DNA from: Axinella damicornis
Taxonomy: Eukaryota; Porifera; Demospongiae; Axinellida; Axinellidae
DNA length: 64,000 nucleotides
Assembly (NCBI GenBank): GCA_963931865.1
Contig: OZ007514.1
Coordinates: 8,162,646 to 8,226,645, forward strand
Reading direction: 5' to 3'
In this document: positions 1 to 11,200 of the stretch, in pieces
Layout: every line of letters begins with the position of its first letter
Position numbering within the stretch: position 1 is the stretch's first letter
Translations under genes and position numbers: made by a program
Notes under the pieces: generated by a model
The model's database searches: none
Seen by the model: the letters and a program-made list of their open reading frames with translations, nothing else
Told to the model about the DNA's origin: nothing

Positions 1-59
1 GAATGAACGCTAAACAACGACAATAGACAATCCACAATCTGAGATAACTTCGAAGAGAA

Positions 60-3000
60 AGGACTTCTTTTGCTGCCGGTTGTGCGCTCTCTGGATTAAG
101 ACGGAGGGGTGGAGAACCAGCGTGGAGATAATTGCCACTGAAATTTGTTCGAGGTGAGGGAACAAACAAACCTTACCGTTACTGTAGCTAGTGTCTACCA
201 ATGCCTTTTGCAGTAGTGATATGTAGGAGTCAAAAAAGTAAAATCACCATTAGCAAGACTGTGCATCAAGGACAATTACACAAAGGAATGTCACGATGCA
301 TATGGCTCTTGGCTACGCAAGGTTCTGGATTGAGGCGGATGGGTGGAGTCATTATGAGTGCACATGAAATTGTTTTCAGTTTCTCGCTATAGTCTCTCTG
401 ATCCTTTGCTTCCGTTTGTGCGCTCTCTGGATCGAGACGGATCGGTGGAGATCAGCGTGGAGATTAAATTTAGGTGAGTGCACATGCAATCTATGATTCC
501 ATTTCCTCTCGTTGTTCGCTATCTGGACCGAGACGATCGGTGAATATCAGAGTGGAGATTAAATTTAGGTGAGTGCACATGCAAATCTATTCCACTTCTC
601 ATTGCTGTAGCTAGTCTCTGCCGTTATCCTGATGCCTTTGCCTGTCTGGTTGTGCGCTCTCTGGACCGAGACGGATTGGTGGAGGTCAGCGTGGAGATTA
701 AAATTAGGTGAGTGCACATGCAAATCTATTCCACTTCTCATTCCTGTGGCTAGTCTCTGCCGATATCCTGATGCCATTTCCTCTGGTTGTTCGCTCTCTG
801 GACCGAGACGGATTGGTGGAGGTCAGCGTGGAGATTAAAATTAGGTGAGTGCACATGCAAATCTATTCCACTTCTCATTCCTGTAGCTAGTCTCTGCCAT
901 TATCCTGATGCCATTGCCTGTCTGGTTGTGCGCTCTCTGGACCGAGACGCATTGGTGGAGGTCAGCGTGGAGATTAAAATTAGGTGAGTGCACATGCAAA
1001 TCTCTTCCAATTCTCATACCTGTAGCTAGTCTCTGCTGATATCCTGCTGCCATTTCCTCTGGTTGAACGCTTTCCGGACCGAGACGGATTGGTGGTGGTC
1101 AGCGTGGAGATTAAAATTAGGTGAGTGCACATGCAAATCTATTCCACTTCTCATACCTGTAGCTAGTCTCTGCCGATATCCTGATGCCATTTCCTCTGGT
1201 TGTGCGCTCTCTGGACCGAGACGGATTGGTGGAGGTCAGCGTGGAGATTAAAATTAGGTGAGTGCACATGCAAATCTATTCCACTTCTCATTCCTGTAGC
1301 TAGTCTCTGCCGTTATCCTGATGCCATTGCCTGTCTGGTTGTGCGCTCTCTGGACCGAGACGGATTGGTGGAGGTCAGCGTGGAGATTAAAATTAGGTGA
1401 GTGCACATGCAAATCTATTCCACTTCTCATTCATGTAGCTAGTCTCTGCTGAAATCCTAATGCCATTTCCTCTGGTTGAACGCTCTCTGGACCGAGACGG
1501 ATTGGTGGAGGTCAGCATGGAGATTAAAATTAGGTGAGTGCTCATGCAAATCTATTCCACTTCTCATTGCTGTAGCTAGTCTCTGCCGTTATCCTGATGC
1601 CATTGCCTGTCTGGTTGTGCGCTCTCTGGACCGAGACGGATAGGTGGAGGTCAGCGTGGAGATTAAAATTAGGTGAGTGCACATGCAAATCTATTCCACT
1701 TCTCATTCCTGTAGCTAGTCTCTGCCATTATCCTGATGCCATTGCCTGTCTGGTTGTGCGCTCTCTGGACCGAGACGGATTGGTGGAGGTCATCGTGGAG
1801 ATTAAATTTAGGTGAGTGCACATGCAAATCTATTCCACTTCTCATTGCTGTAGCTAGTCTCTGCCGTTATCCTGATGCCATTGCCTGTGTGGTTGTGCGC
1901 TCTATGGACTGAGACGGATTGGTGGAGGTCAGCGTGGAGGTTAAAATTAGGTGAGTGCACATGCAAATCTATTCCACTCCTCATTGCTGTTGCTAGTCTC
2001 TGCCGTTATCCTGTTGCCCTTTCCTCTGGTTGTGAGCTCTCTGGACAGAGACGGATTGGTGGAGATCAGCGTGGAGATTAAAATTAGGTGAGTGCACATG
2101 CAAATCTATTCCACTTCTCATTCCTGTAGCTAGTCTCTGCCGTTATCCTGATGACATTGCCTGTGTGGTTGTGCGCTCTCTGGACCGAGACGGATTGGAG
2201 GAGGTCAGCATGGAGATTAAAATTAGGTGAGTGCACATGCAAATCCATTCCACTTCTCATTCCTGTAGCTAATCTCTGCCGATTTCCTGATGCCATTTCC
2301 TCTGGTTGAGGGCTCTCTGGACCGAGACGGATTGGTGGAGGTCAGCGTGGAGATTAAAATTAGGTGAGTGCGCATGCAAATCTATTTCACTTCTCATTGC
2401 TGTAGCTAGTCTCTGCCGTTATCCTGATGCCATTGCCTGTCTGGTTGTGCGCTCTCTGGACAGAGACGGATTGGTGGAGATCAGCGTGGAGATTAAAATT
2501 AGGTGAGTGCACATGCAAATCTATTCCACTTCTCATTCCTGTAGCTAGTCTCTGCCGTTATCCTGATGACATTGCCTGTGTGGTTGTGCGCTCTCTGGAC
2601 CGAGACGGATTGGAGGAGGTCAGCATGGAGATTAAAATTAGGTGAGTGCACATGCAAATCCATTCCACTTCTCATTCCTGTAGCTAATCTCTGCCGATTT
2701 CCTGATGCCATTTCCTCTGGTTGAGGGCTCTCTGGACCGAGACGGATTGGTGGAGGTCAGCGTGGAGATTAAAATTAGGTGAGTGAACATGCAAATCTAT
2801 TTCACTTCTCATTGCTGTAGCTAGTCTCTGCCGTTATCCTGATGCCATTGCCTGTCTGGTTGTGCGCTCTCTGGACAGAGACGGATTGGTGGAGATCAGC
2901 GTGGAGATTAAAATTAGGTGAGTGCACATGCAAATCTATTCCACTTCTCATTCCTGTAGCTAGTCTTTGCCATTATCCTGATGACATTGCCTGTGTGGTT

Positions 3001-6000
3001 GTGCGCTCTCTGGACCGAGACGCATTGGTGGAGGTCAGCGTGGAGATTAAAATTAGGTGAGTGCACATGCAAATCCATTCCACTTCTCATTCCTGTAGCT
3101 AATCTCTGCCGATTTCCTGATGCCATTTCCTCTGGTTGAGGGCTCTCTGGACCGAGACGGATTGGTGGAGGTCAGCGTGGAGATTAAAATTAGGTGAGTG
3201 CGCATGCAAATCTATTTCACTTCTCATTGCTGTAGCTAGTCTCTGCCGTTATCCTGTTGCCATTTCCTCTGGTTGTGAGCTCTCTGAACAGAGACGGATT
3301 GGTGGAGGTCAGCGTGGAGATTAAAATTAGGTGAGTGCACATGCAAATCTATTCCTCTTCTCATTCCTGTATCTAGTCTTTGCCGATATCCTGATGCCAT
3401 TTGCTCTGGTTGAGCGCTCTCTGGACCGAGACGGATTGGTGGAAGTCAGCGTGGAGATTAAAATTAGGTGAGTGCACATGCAAATCTATTCCACTTCTGA
3501 TTGCTGTAGCTAGTCTCTGCCGTTATCCTGATGCCATTGCCTGTCTGGTTGTGCGCTCTCTGGACAGAGACGGATTGGTGGAGATCAGCGTGGAGATTAA
3601 AATTAGGTGAGTGCACATGCAAATCTATTCCACTTCTCATTCCTGTAGCTAGTCTCTGCCGTTATCCTGTTGCCATTTCCTCTGGTTGTGAGCTCTCTGA
3701 ACAGAGACGGATTGGTGGAGGTCAGCGTGGAGATTAAAATTAGGTGAGTGCACATGCAAATCTATTCCTCTTCTCATTCCTGTATCTAGTCTTTGCCGAT
3801 ATCCTGATGCCATTTGCTCTGGTTGAGCGCTCTCTGGACCGAGACGGATTGGTGGAAGTCAGCGTGGAGATTAAAATTAGGTGAGTGCACATGCAAATCT
3901 ATTCCACTTCTGATTGCTGTAGCTAGTCTCTGCCGTTATCCTGATGCCATTGCCTGTCTGGTTGTGCGCTCTCTGGACAGAGACGGATTGGTGGAGATCA
4001 GCGTGGAGATTAAAATTAGGTGAGTGCACATGCAAATCTATTCCACTTCTCATTCCTGTAGCTAGTCTTTGCCATTATCCTGATGACATTGCCTGTGTGG
4101 TTGTGCGCTCTCTGGACCGAGACGCATTGGTGGAGGTCAGCGTGGAGATTAAAATTAGGTGAGTGCACATGCAAATCCATTCCACTTCTCATTCCTGTAG
4201 CTAATCTCTGCCGATTTCCTGATGCCATTTCCTCTGGTTGAGGGCTCTCTGGACCGAGACGGATTGGTGGAGGTCAGCGTGGAGATTAAAATTAGGTGAG
4301 TGCGCATGCAAATCTATTTCACTTCTCATTGCTGTAGCTAGTCTCTGCCGTTATCCTGTTGCCATTTCCTCTGGTTGTGAGCTCTCTGAACAGAGACGGA
4401 TTGGTGGAGGTCAGCGTGGAGATTAAAATTAGGTGAGTGCACATGCAAATCTATTCCTCTTCTCATTCCTGTATCTAGTCTTTGCCGATATCCTGATGCC
4501 ATTTGCTCTGGTTGAGCGCTCTCTGGACCGAGACGGATTGGTGGAAGTCAGCGTGGAGATTAAAATTAGGTGAGTGCACATGCAAATCTATTCCACTTCT
4601 GATTGCTGTAGCTAGTCTCTGCCGTTATCCTGATGCCATTGCCTGTCTGGTTGTGCGCTCTCTGGACAGAGACGGATTGGTGGAGATCAGCGTGGAGATT
4701 AAAATTAGGTGAGTGCACATGCAAATCTATTCCACTTCTCATTCCTGTAGCTAGTCTCTGCCGTTATCCTGATGACATTGCCTGTGTGGTTGTGCGCTCT
4801 CTGGACCGAGACGGATTGGAGGAGGTCAGCATGGAGATTAAAATTAGGTGAGTGCACATGCAAATCCATTCCACTTCTCATTCCTGTAGCTAATCTCTGC
4901 CGATTTCCTGATGCCATTTCCTCTGGTTGAGGGCTCTCTGGACCGAGACGGATTGGTGGAGGTCAGCGTGGAGATTAAAATTAGGTGAGTGCGCATGCAA
5001 ATCTATTCCACTTCTCATTGCTGTAGATTGTCTCTGCCATTATCCTGTTGCCATTTCCTCTGGTTGTGAGCTCTCTGAACAGAGACGGATTGGTGGAGGT
5101 CAGCGTGGAGATTAAAATTAGGTGAGTGCACATGCAAATCTATTCCTCTTCTCATTCCTGTATCTAGTCTTTGCCGATATCCTGATGCCATTTGCTCTGG
5201 TTGAGCGCTCTCTGGACCGAGACGGATTGGTGGAAGTCAGCGTGGAGATTAAAATTAGGTGAGTGCACATGCAAATCTATTCCACTTCTGATTGCTGTAG
5301 CTAGTCTCTGCCGTTATCGTGATGCCATTGCCTGTCTGGTTGTGCGCTCTCTGGACTGAGATGGATTGGTGGAGGTCAGCGTGGAGATTAAAATTAGGTG
5401 AGTGCACATGCAAATCTATTCCACTTCTCATTCCTGTATCTAGTCTGTGCCGATATCCTGATGCCATTTGCTCTGGTTGAGCGCTCTCTGGACAGAGACG
5501 GATTGGTGGAAGTTATCGTGGAGATTAAAATTAGGTGAGTGCACATGCAAATCTATTCCATTCCTCATTGCTGTAGCTAGTCTCTGCCGTTATCCTGAAG
5601 CCATTGCCGGTGTGGTTGTGCGCTCTCTGGACCGAGACGGATTGGTGGAGGTCAGCGTGGAGATTAAAATTAGGTGAGTGCACATGCAAATCCATTCCAC
5701 TTCTCATTCCTGTAGCTAATCTCTGCCGATTTCCTGATGCCATTTCCTCTGGTTGAGGGCTCTCTGGACCGAGACGGATTGGTGGAGGTCAGCGTGGAGA
5801 TTAAAATTAGGTGAGTGCGCATGCAAATCTATTTCACTTCTCATTGCTGTAGCTAGTCTCTGCCGTTATCCTGTTGCCATTTCCTCTGGTTGTGAGCTCT
5901 CTGAACAGAGACGGATTGGTGGAGGTCAGCGTGGAGATTAAAATTAGGTGAGTGCACATGCAAATCTATTCCTCTTCTCATTCCTGTATCTAGTCTTTGC

Positions 6001-8158
6001 CGATATCCTGATGCCATTTGCTCTGGTTGAGCGCTCTCTGGACCGAGACGGATTGGTGGAAGTCAGCGTGGAGATTAAAATTAGGTGAGTGCACATGCAA
6101 ATCTATTCCACTTCTGATTGCTGTAGCTAGTCTCTGCCGTTATCCTGATGCCATTGCCTGTCTGGTTGTGCGCTCTCTGGACAGAGACGGATTGGTGGAG
6201 ATCAGCGTGGAGATTAAAATTAGGTGAGTGCACATGCAAATCTATTCCACTTCTCATTCCTGTAGCTAGTCTCTGCCGTTATCCTGATGACATTGCCTGT
6301 GTGGTTGTGCGCTCTCTGGACCGAGACGGATTGGAGGAGGTCAGCATGGAGATTAAAATTAGGTGAGTGCACATGCAAATCCATTCCACTTCTCATTCCT
6401 GTAGCTAATCTCTGCCGATTTCCTGATGCCATTTCCTCTGGTTGAGGGCTCTCTGGACCGAGACGGATTGGTGGAGGTCAGCGTGGAGATTAAAATTAGG
6501 TGAGTGCGCATGCAAATCTATTTCACTTCTCATTGCTGTAGATTGTCTCTGCCATTATCCTGTTGCCATTTCCTCTGGTTGTGAGCTCTCTGAACAGAGA
6601 CGGATTGGTGGAGGTCAGCGTGGAGATTAAAATTAGGTGAGTGCACATGCAAATCTATTCCTCTTCTCATTCCTGTATCTAGTCTTTGCCGATATCCTGA
6701 TGCCATTTGCTCTGGTTGAGCGCTCTCTGGACCGAGACGGATTGGTGGAAGTCAGCGTGGAGATTAAAATTAGGTGAGTGCACATGCAAATCTATTCCAC
6801 TTCTGATTGCTGTAGCTAGTCTCTGCCGTTATCGTGATGCCATTGCCTGTCTGGTTGTGCGCTCTCTGGACTGAGATGGATTGGTGGAGGTCAGCGTGGA
6901 GATTAAAATTAGGTGAGTGCACATGCAAATCTATTCCACTTCTCATTCCTGTATCTAGTCTGTGCCGATATCCTGATGCCATTTGCTCTGGTTGAGCGCT
7001 CTCTGGACAGAGACGGATTGGTGGAAGTTATCGTGGAGATTAAAATTAGGTGAGTGCACATGCAAATCTATTCCATTCCTCATTGCTGTAGCTAGTCTCT
7101 GCCGTTATCCTGAAGCCATTGCCGGTGTGGTTGTGCGCTCTCTGGACCGAGACGGATTGGTGGAGGTCAGCGTGGAGATTAAAATTAGGTGAGTGCACAT
7201 GCAAATCTATTCCTCTTCTCATTCCTGTATCTAGTCTTTGCCGATATCCTGATGCCATTTGCTCTGGTTGAGCGCTCTCTGGACCGAGACGGATTGGTGG
7301 AAGTCAGCGTTTAGATTAAAATTATGTGAGTGCACATGCAAATCTATTCCATTCCTCATTGCTGTAGCTAGTCTCTGCCGTTATCCTGAAGCCATTGCCT
7401 GTGTGGTTGTGCGATCTCTGGACCGAGACGGATTGGTGGAGGTCAGCGTGGAGATTAAAATTAGGTGAGTGCACATGCAAATCTATTCCACTTCTCATTC
7501 CTGTAGCTAGTCTCTGCCGATATCCTGATGCCATTTCCTCTGGTTGTGCGCTCTCTGGACCGAGACGGATTGGTGGAGGTGAGCGTGGAGATTAAAATTA
7601 GGTGAGTGTACATGCAAATCTATTCCACTTCTCATTGCTGTAGCTAGTCTCTGCCGTTATTCGGATGCCATTGCCTGTCTGGTTGTGCGCTCTCTGGACC
7701 GAGACGGATTGATGGAGGTAAGCGTGGAGATTAAAATTAGGTGAGTGCACATGCAAATCTATTCCACTTCTCATTGCTGTAGCTAGTGTCTGCCATTATC
7801 CTGATGCCATTGCCTGTCTGGTTGTGCGCTCTCTTGACCGAGACGGATCGGTGGAGGTCAGCGTGGAGATTAAAATAAGGTGAGTGCACATGCAAATCTA
7901 TTCCGCTACTCATTCCTGTAGCTAGTTTCTGCCGATTTCCTGACGCCATTTCCTCTGGTTGAGGGCTCTCTGGACCGAGACGGATTGGTGGAGGTCAGCA
8001 TAGAGATTAAAATTACGTGAGTGCGCTTGCAAATCTATTCCACTTCTCATACCTGTAGCTAGTCTCTGCCGTTATCCTGATGCCATTGCCTGTCTGGTTG
8101 TGCGCTCTCTGGACCGAGACGGATTGGTGGAGGTCATCGTGGAGATTAAAATTAGGTG
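60..8158 (+). repeat. 137/139-bp satellite array (about 57 units)
   Basis: Tandem head-to-tail array. Each unit begins GGTGAGTGCACATGC and ends GGAGATTAAAATTA. Successive unit starts at 707, 844, 983, 1120, 1257 and 1396 give spacings of 137, 139, 137, 137 and 139 bp. The 2-bp difference lies in the CATTTCCTCTGG versus CATTGCCTGTCTGG segment, which defines two subfamilies. Units before about 470 are divergent, including one shortened to about 100 bp, and the array probably begins left of the window. The last unit ends at about 8158. The short ORFs on both strands across this region are recurrent by-products of the repeat and are not annotated as genes. Confidence 0.97.
4172..7201 (+). repeat. 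Higher-order repeat: two 1,515-bp (11-unit) copies
   Basis: Copy 1 is about 4172-5686 and copy 2 about 5687-7201. Unit-specific variants (TATCGTGATGCC, GTAGATTGTCTC, the TTATCGTGGAG unit, AATCCATTCC) recur at exactly 1,515-bp spacing, for example 4503/6018, 5255/6770 and 5468/6983. Shorter multi-unit duplications of 3 units (413 bp, 3401/3814) and 8 units (1,102 bp, 3136/4238) are also present. Near-identity between copies implies recent unequal exchange or an assembly duplication. Confidence 0.85.
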
Positions 8159-8225
8159 AGTGCACATGCAAATCTATTCCACTTCTCATTGCTGTTACTG
8201 CGTGATTACTACGATGAAGTACGTA

Positions 8226-8226
<1 letters not shown>

Positions 8227-8262
<36 letters not shown>
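8227..8262 (+). repeat. 36-nt poly-C tract
   Basis: Uninterrupted run of C that ends 17 nt before the AG of a 3' splice site (8278-8279). It therefore sits in the polypyrimidine-tract position of the next exon. It directly follows the last satellite unit and a short unique segment. Confidence 0.95.
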
Positions 8263-8279
8263 TTGCATCTTTTCTGCAG

Positions 8280-11200
8280 AAACAGGCTCTAGATGGGGAG
8301 ATCTCTCGGCTCCAACGTCAGCTGGAGTTGATGGAAAGTGAATACAAATTAGTGGACAAAACCAGGGTCAAGGCCCTTCAGGTATTGGAGACAGCATCCC
8401 TGTTCCAAGCTGTTGTCACACTCACAAGTCCTAGCAGCTGTAATTCTCTTGGAAATTATGGAAAAAGCCCAGCAGTAGTTGATGTCACACACGTGCAATA
8501 ATTGGAGCAACCCATATATGGCAAACTGTAAGTGCAAATGTTTTACGTCTTCTTGCAATTGCAAGGCCTTCGTCGAAACTTTCTGTGTCAATTCACTAAA
8601 CATTTGGTGTAGCTAAATCTTGTGATTGGCACTTACAATTATAGCTATATGAGCAAGCTCTTCAGCATCCTGTCACAGTTCGGTGACTCGCTTTTCAGTT
8701 CAGGTTTTCAACTTTGCAAGAAGTCATAAAACCTCCATACAAGTGTTTGGATGCAATCCGAGTCCACACTGAAGTATGCACGAGGTGAGAGTAATTAAAG
8801 CAAAGCATGCAGGACACATAATTCGGAAATGTGAGTTTGCCCTACCATGCTGTTGCTCTACCATGATTGCAGTTTCCACCAAAAAAATGCTACGTAGCTA
8901 GCATATAGGGGGTGTCACTCCCATAGATGCCATAGTGACCGGGGTCAATGAATTTTGACTGTCATTAATTTTTAGTCTCTCCATTGTTTGACTGCGTTGC
9001 AGTTCAGCTATTGACCATTGACTACATACACATTTTGCCCTATACTAAGGAATGGGTGGAGCCGTGTACATTCTTCTGTACCGTTTTATATTATCGGGTC
9101 AACACTGCCTGGTCACAGCATGACTATGGAGCATATCAGACTCTTTGTAGTGTGTTATTATACAAACAAGTAGTGCACATGCATGTAAACATAATATTAT
9201 ATCCTGCAAACTCTTGTTTACAGGCCCAGTTGCAAGCAGCTGTTAGTGAGAAGGAAGAATGGCAGCAGAAAGCAATCAAGTTTGAGGATGCTTGTGAAAC
9301 TCTACGAGTGCTAAGCAGGTCAGCACTGCATGCATGCAGGGTTACATAGATGGATATATACATAATAGAGGTGTATAGGTTATTGCACTCAAGCAGGTCT
9401 CTGACGGATGCTACCTATAGCTATAATCTAAGGGCAAAGCCCGAGCTGATTATAGATGCATCCCGAAGGTCTCTGAACAACTGCAAGACCTGCTTTGAGT
9501 GCAATAGCTAACCGGCTTAGACTATGGATTATATCTTTCAGTTTCTCTAGTATGAAATATTTTTTGGTGAGGTGTCTATTGGATTTTGAGACCTCATTAA
9601 GATTTGATGAAAGGGACATGCTCCCCTAGGTCATGGGTATAAGGCCAGCCATATATATATATGATTATGTTTACCTACAAGCAACATTAGCATCTTGCTA
9701 TAATTCTGTGACACTGCTACCAGATCTTATAATGTACTTTGTTCTTTTGAATTTCTCAGTCATCAATGAATGCTTTGTATCACTCCAGCCTCCAGCGCTC
9801 CCTGTCTAAGGAGGAGGACATCAAGCGAAAGTACGAGGGAGAAATGCAAAAGCTGCATATGGAAAAGGCGTCACTGACAGACCGAGCATGCACTGCAGGA
9901 GAAAAATGTGGCCGTGCAGGAGCGGAATTTTATAATACAGGAAAGAAACACCCTTGCTTTGCATATGCAGCAAGAGTACGAACGTGCAGAAAGGCAAGGG
10001 ACTGTATGCCACCTCTGCTTCTTTATAACTGCATGACTTAGTTTACATGCTCATTCTAGTAGTACACACAAGCTTGTGATAAAACACTTCTGCAATTTAT
10101 TTTGCAGTAGGTTCTGGGCCCAATGCTGCTAAGGTAGAGAGTCTGCATATCTAACGATTTTGTACTGCAGCTGTATGCTAAAATCTGAAATTTAATCTCG
10201 TGTCAGGTTTCAGAGGCTAGCACTGGTTCTGAGAAAGAGGGCCATGGCAGGAGGAGCAGCTCCTCTCAGTCCTTCTGTTCAAGAGAACACAAAATCAGGC
10301 AAGTGACAAACTACATAACCTGCTTAGTCTCTACTTATGAAGACAATTTTGTGTTGTGCTATAACTTTGCTGACTACGTTGCAAGTGACTTGTACTGCTT
10401 TGTAACACCTACATCAAAGTATCAAAGCTACCACTGCAATTCAATACAATAAGCTACATGACATTGTGTATATGTATCACTATGAAATCTAGAAGCTGCA
10501 TGTGTAAGATAGATTGGAGGTGAAGTGCTAAATTGCCACTCAGTGCACATCAATGCATTATGGGGCACAATGGGAATTAAACTCAACCTCAAGTAACAGG
10601 ATACATGTATTATATATATCTGTGGACACCCCACCTCAAACTAAACAAATGGTAACCTAGCTGGCTAGCTACTACATGAGAATAAATACAAACATATACT
10701 GTTTGTGTAATTTTCATACTTACAACCGTGCAGTTACACCTTTCCCACATTCAGTTGTCCCCAATTCCACACAGCTAGCTAGGCCTAGCTATAATAATCC
10801 CTTGTATGTGGCCTGCATAACAAGGCTAGGTATAGGAGCATGATCCAGTTCCCATGTTGCGATGCATGTGCATGTGTGGGACCTTAATATTCCACCTCTT
10901 GATTTCTCTGCTTTCCACTCGCATGGATGGCCCAGCTGTTTGTCACCACCTAAGCATGTGCACACTTGTGGACATGCATTCATGTCCCATCTGAGGTATC
11001 AAGCATAAAAGCTTGATGGTGCTACAGCTACATGTATGTGTATAACTAAATCTAGAACTGATAAATAATTGTGCACAATAATATTTTTAGAAATATTTTT
11101 AGAAAAGGTCCCTTCATCAATTATTGATGAAGGGACCTTTTCTAAAAATATTCTGATGAAATCATGGTACCTCCCTCCCCTGCTTCCGGAATTCCATGGA

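Noticed and set aside
565..7949. Dozens of 60-72-codon ORFs on both strands, nearly identical to each other
   Set aside because: They are the same frames of one satellite unit repeated; many begin at non-ATG codons and none extends past a unit. Treated as repeat by-products, although the splice-like signals are reported separately.
8160..8501. 113-codon ORF with a polyproline segment
   Set aside because: The proline run is the poly-C tract of an intron; only its downstream part (8280-8381) belongs to an exon.
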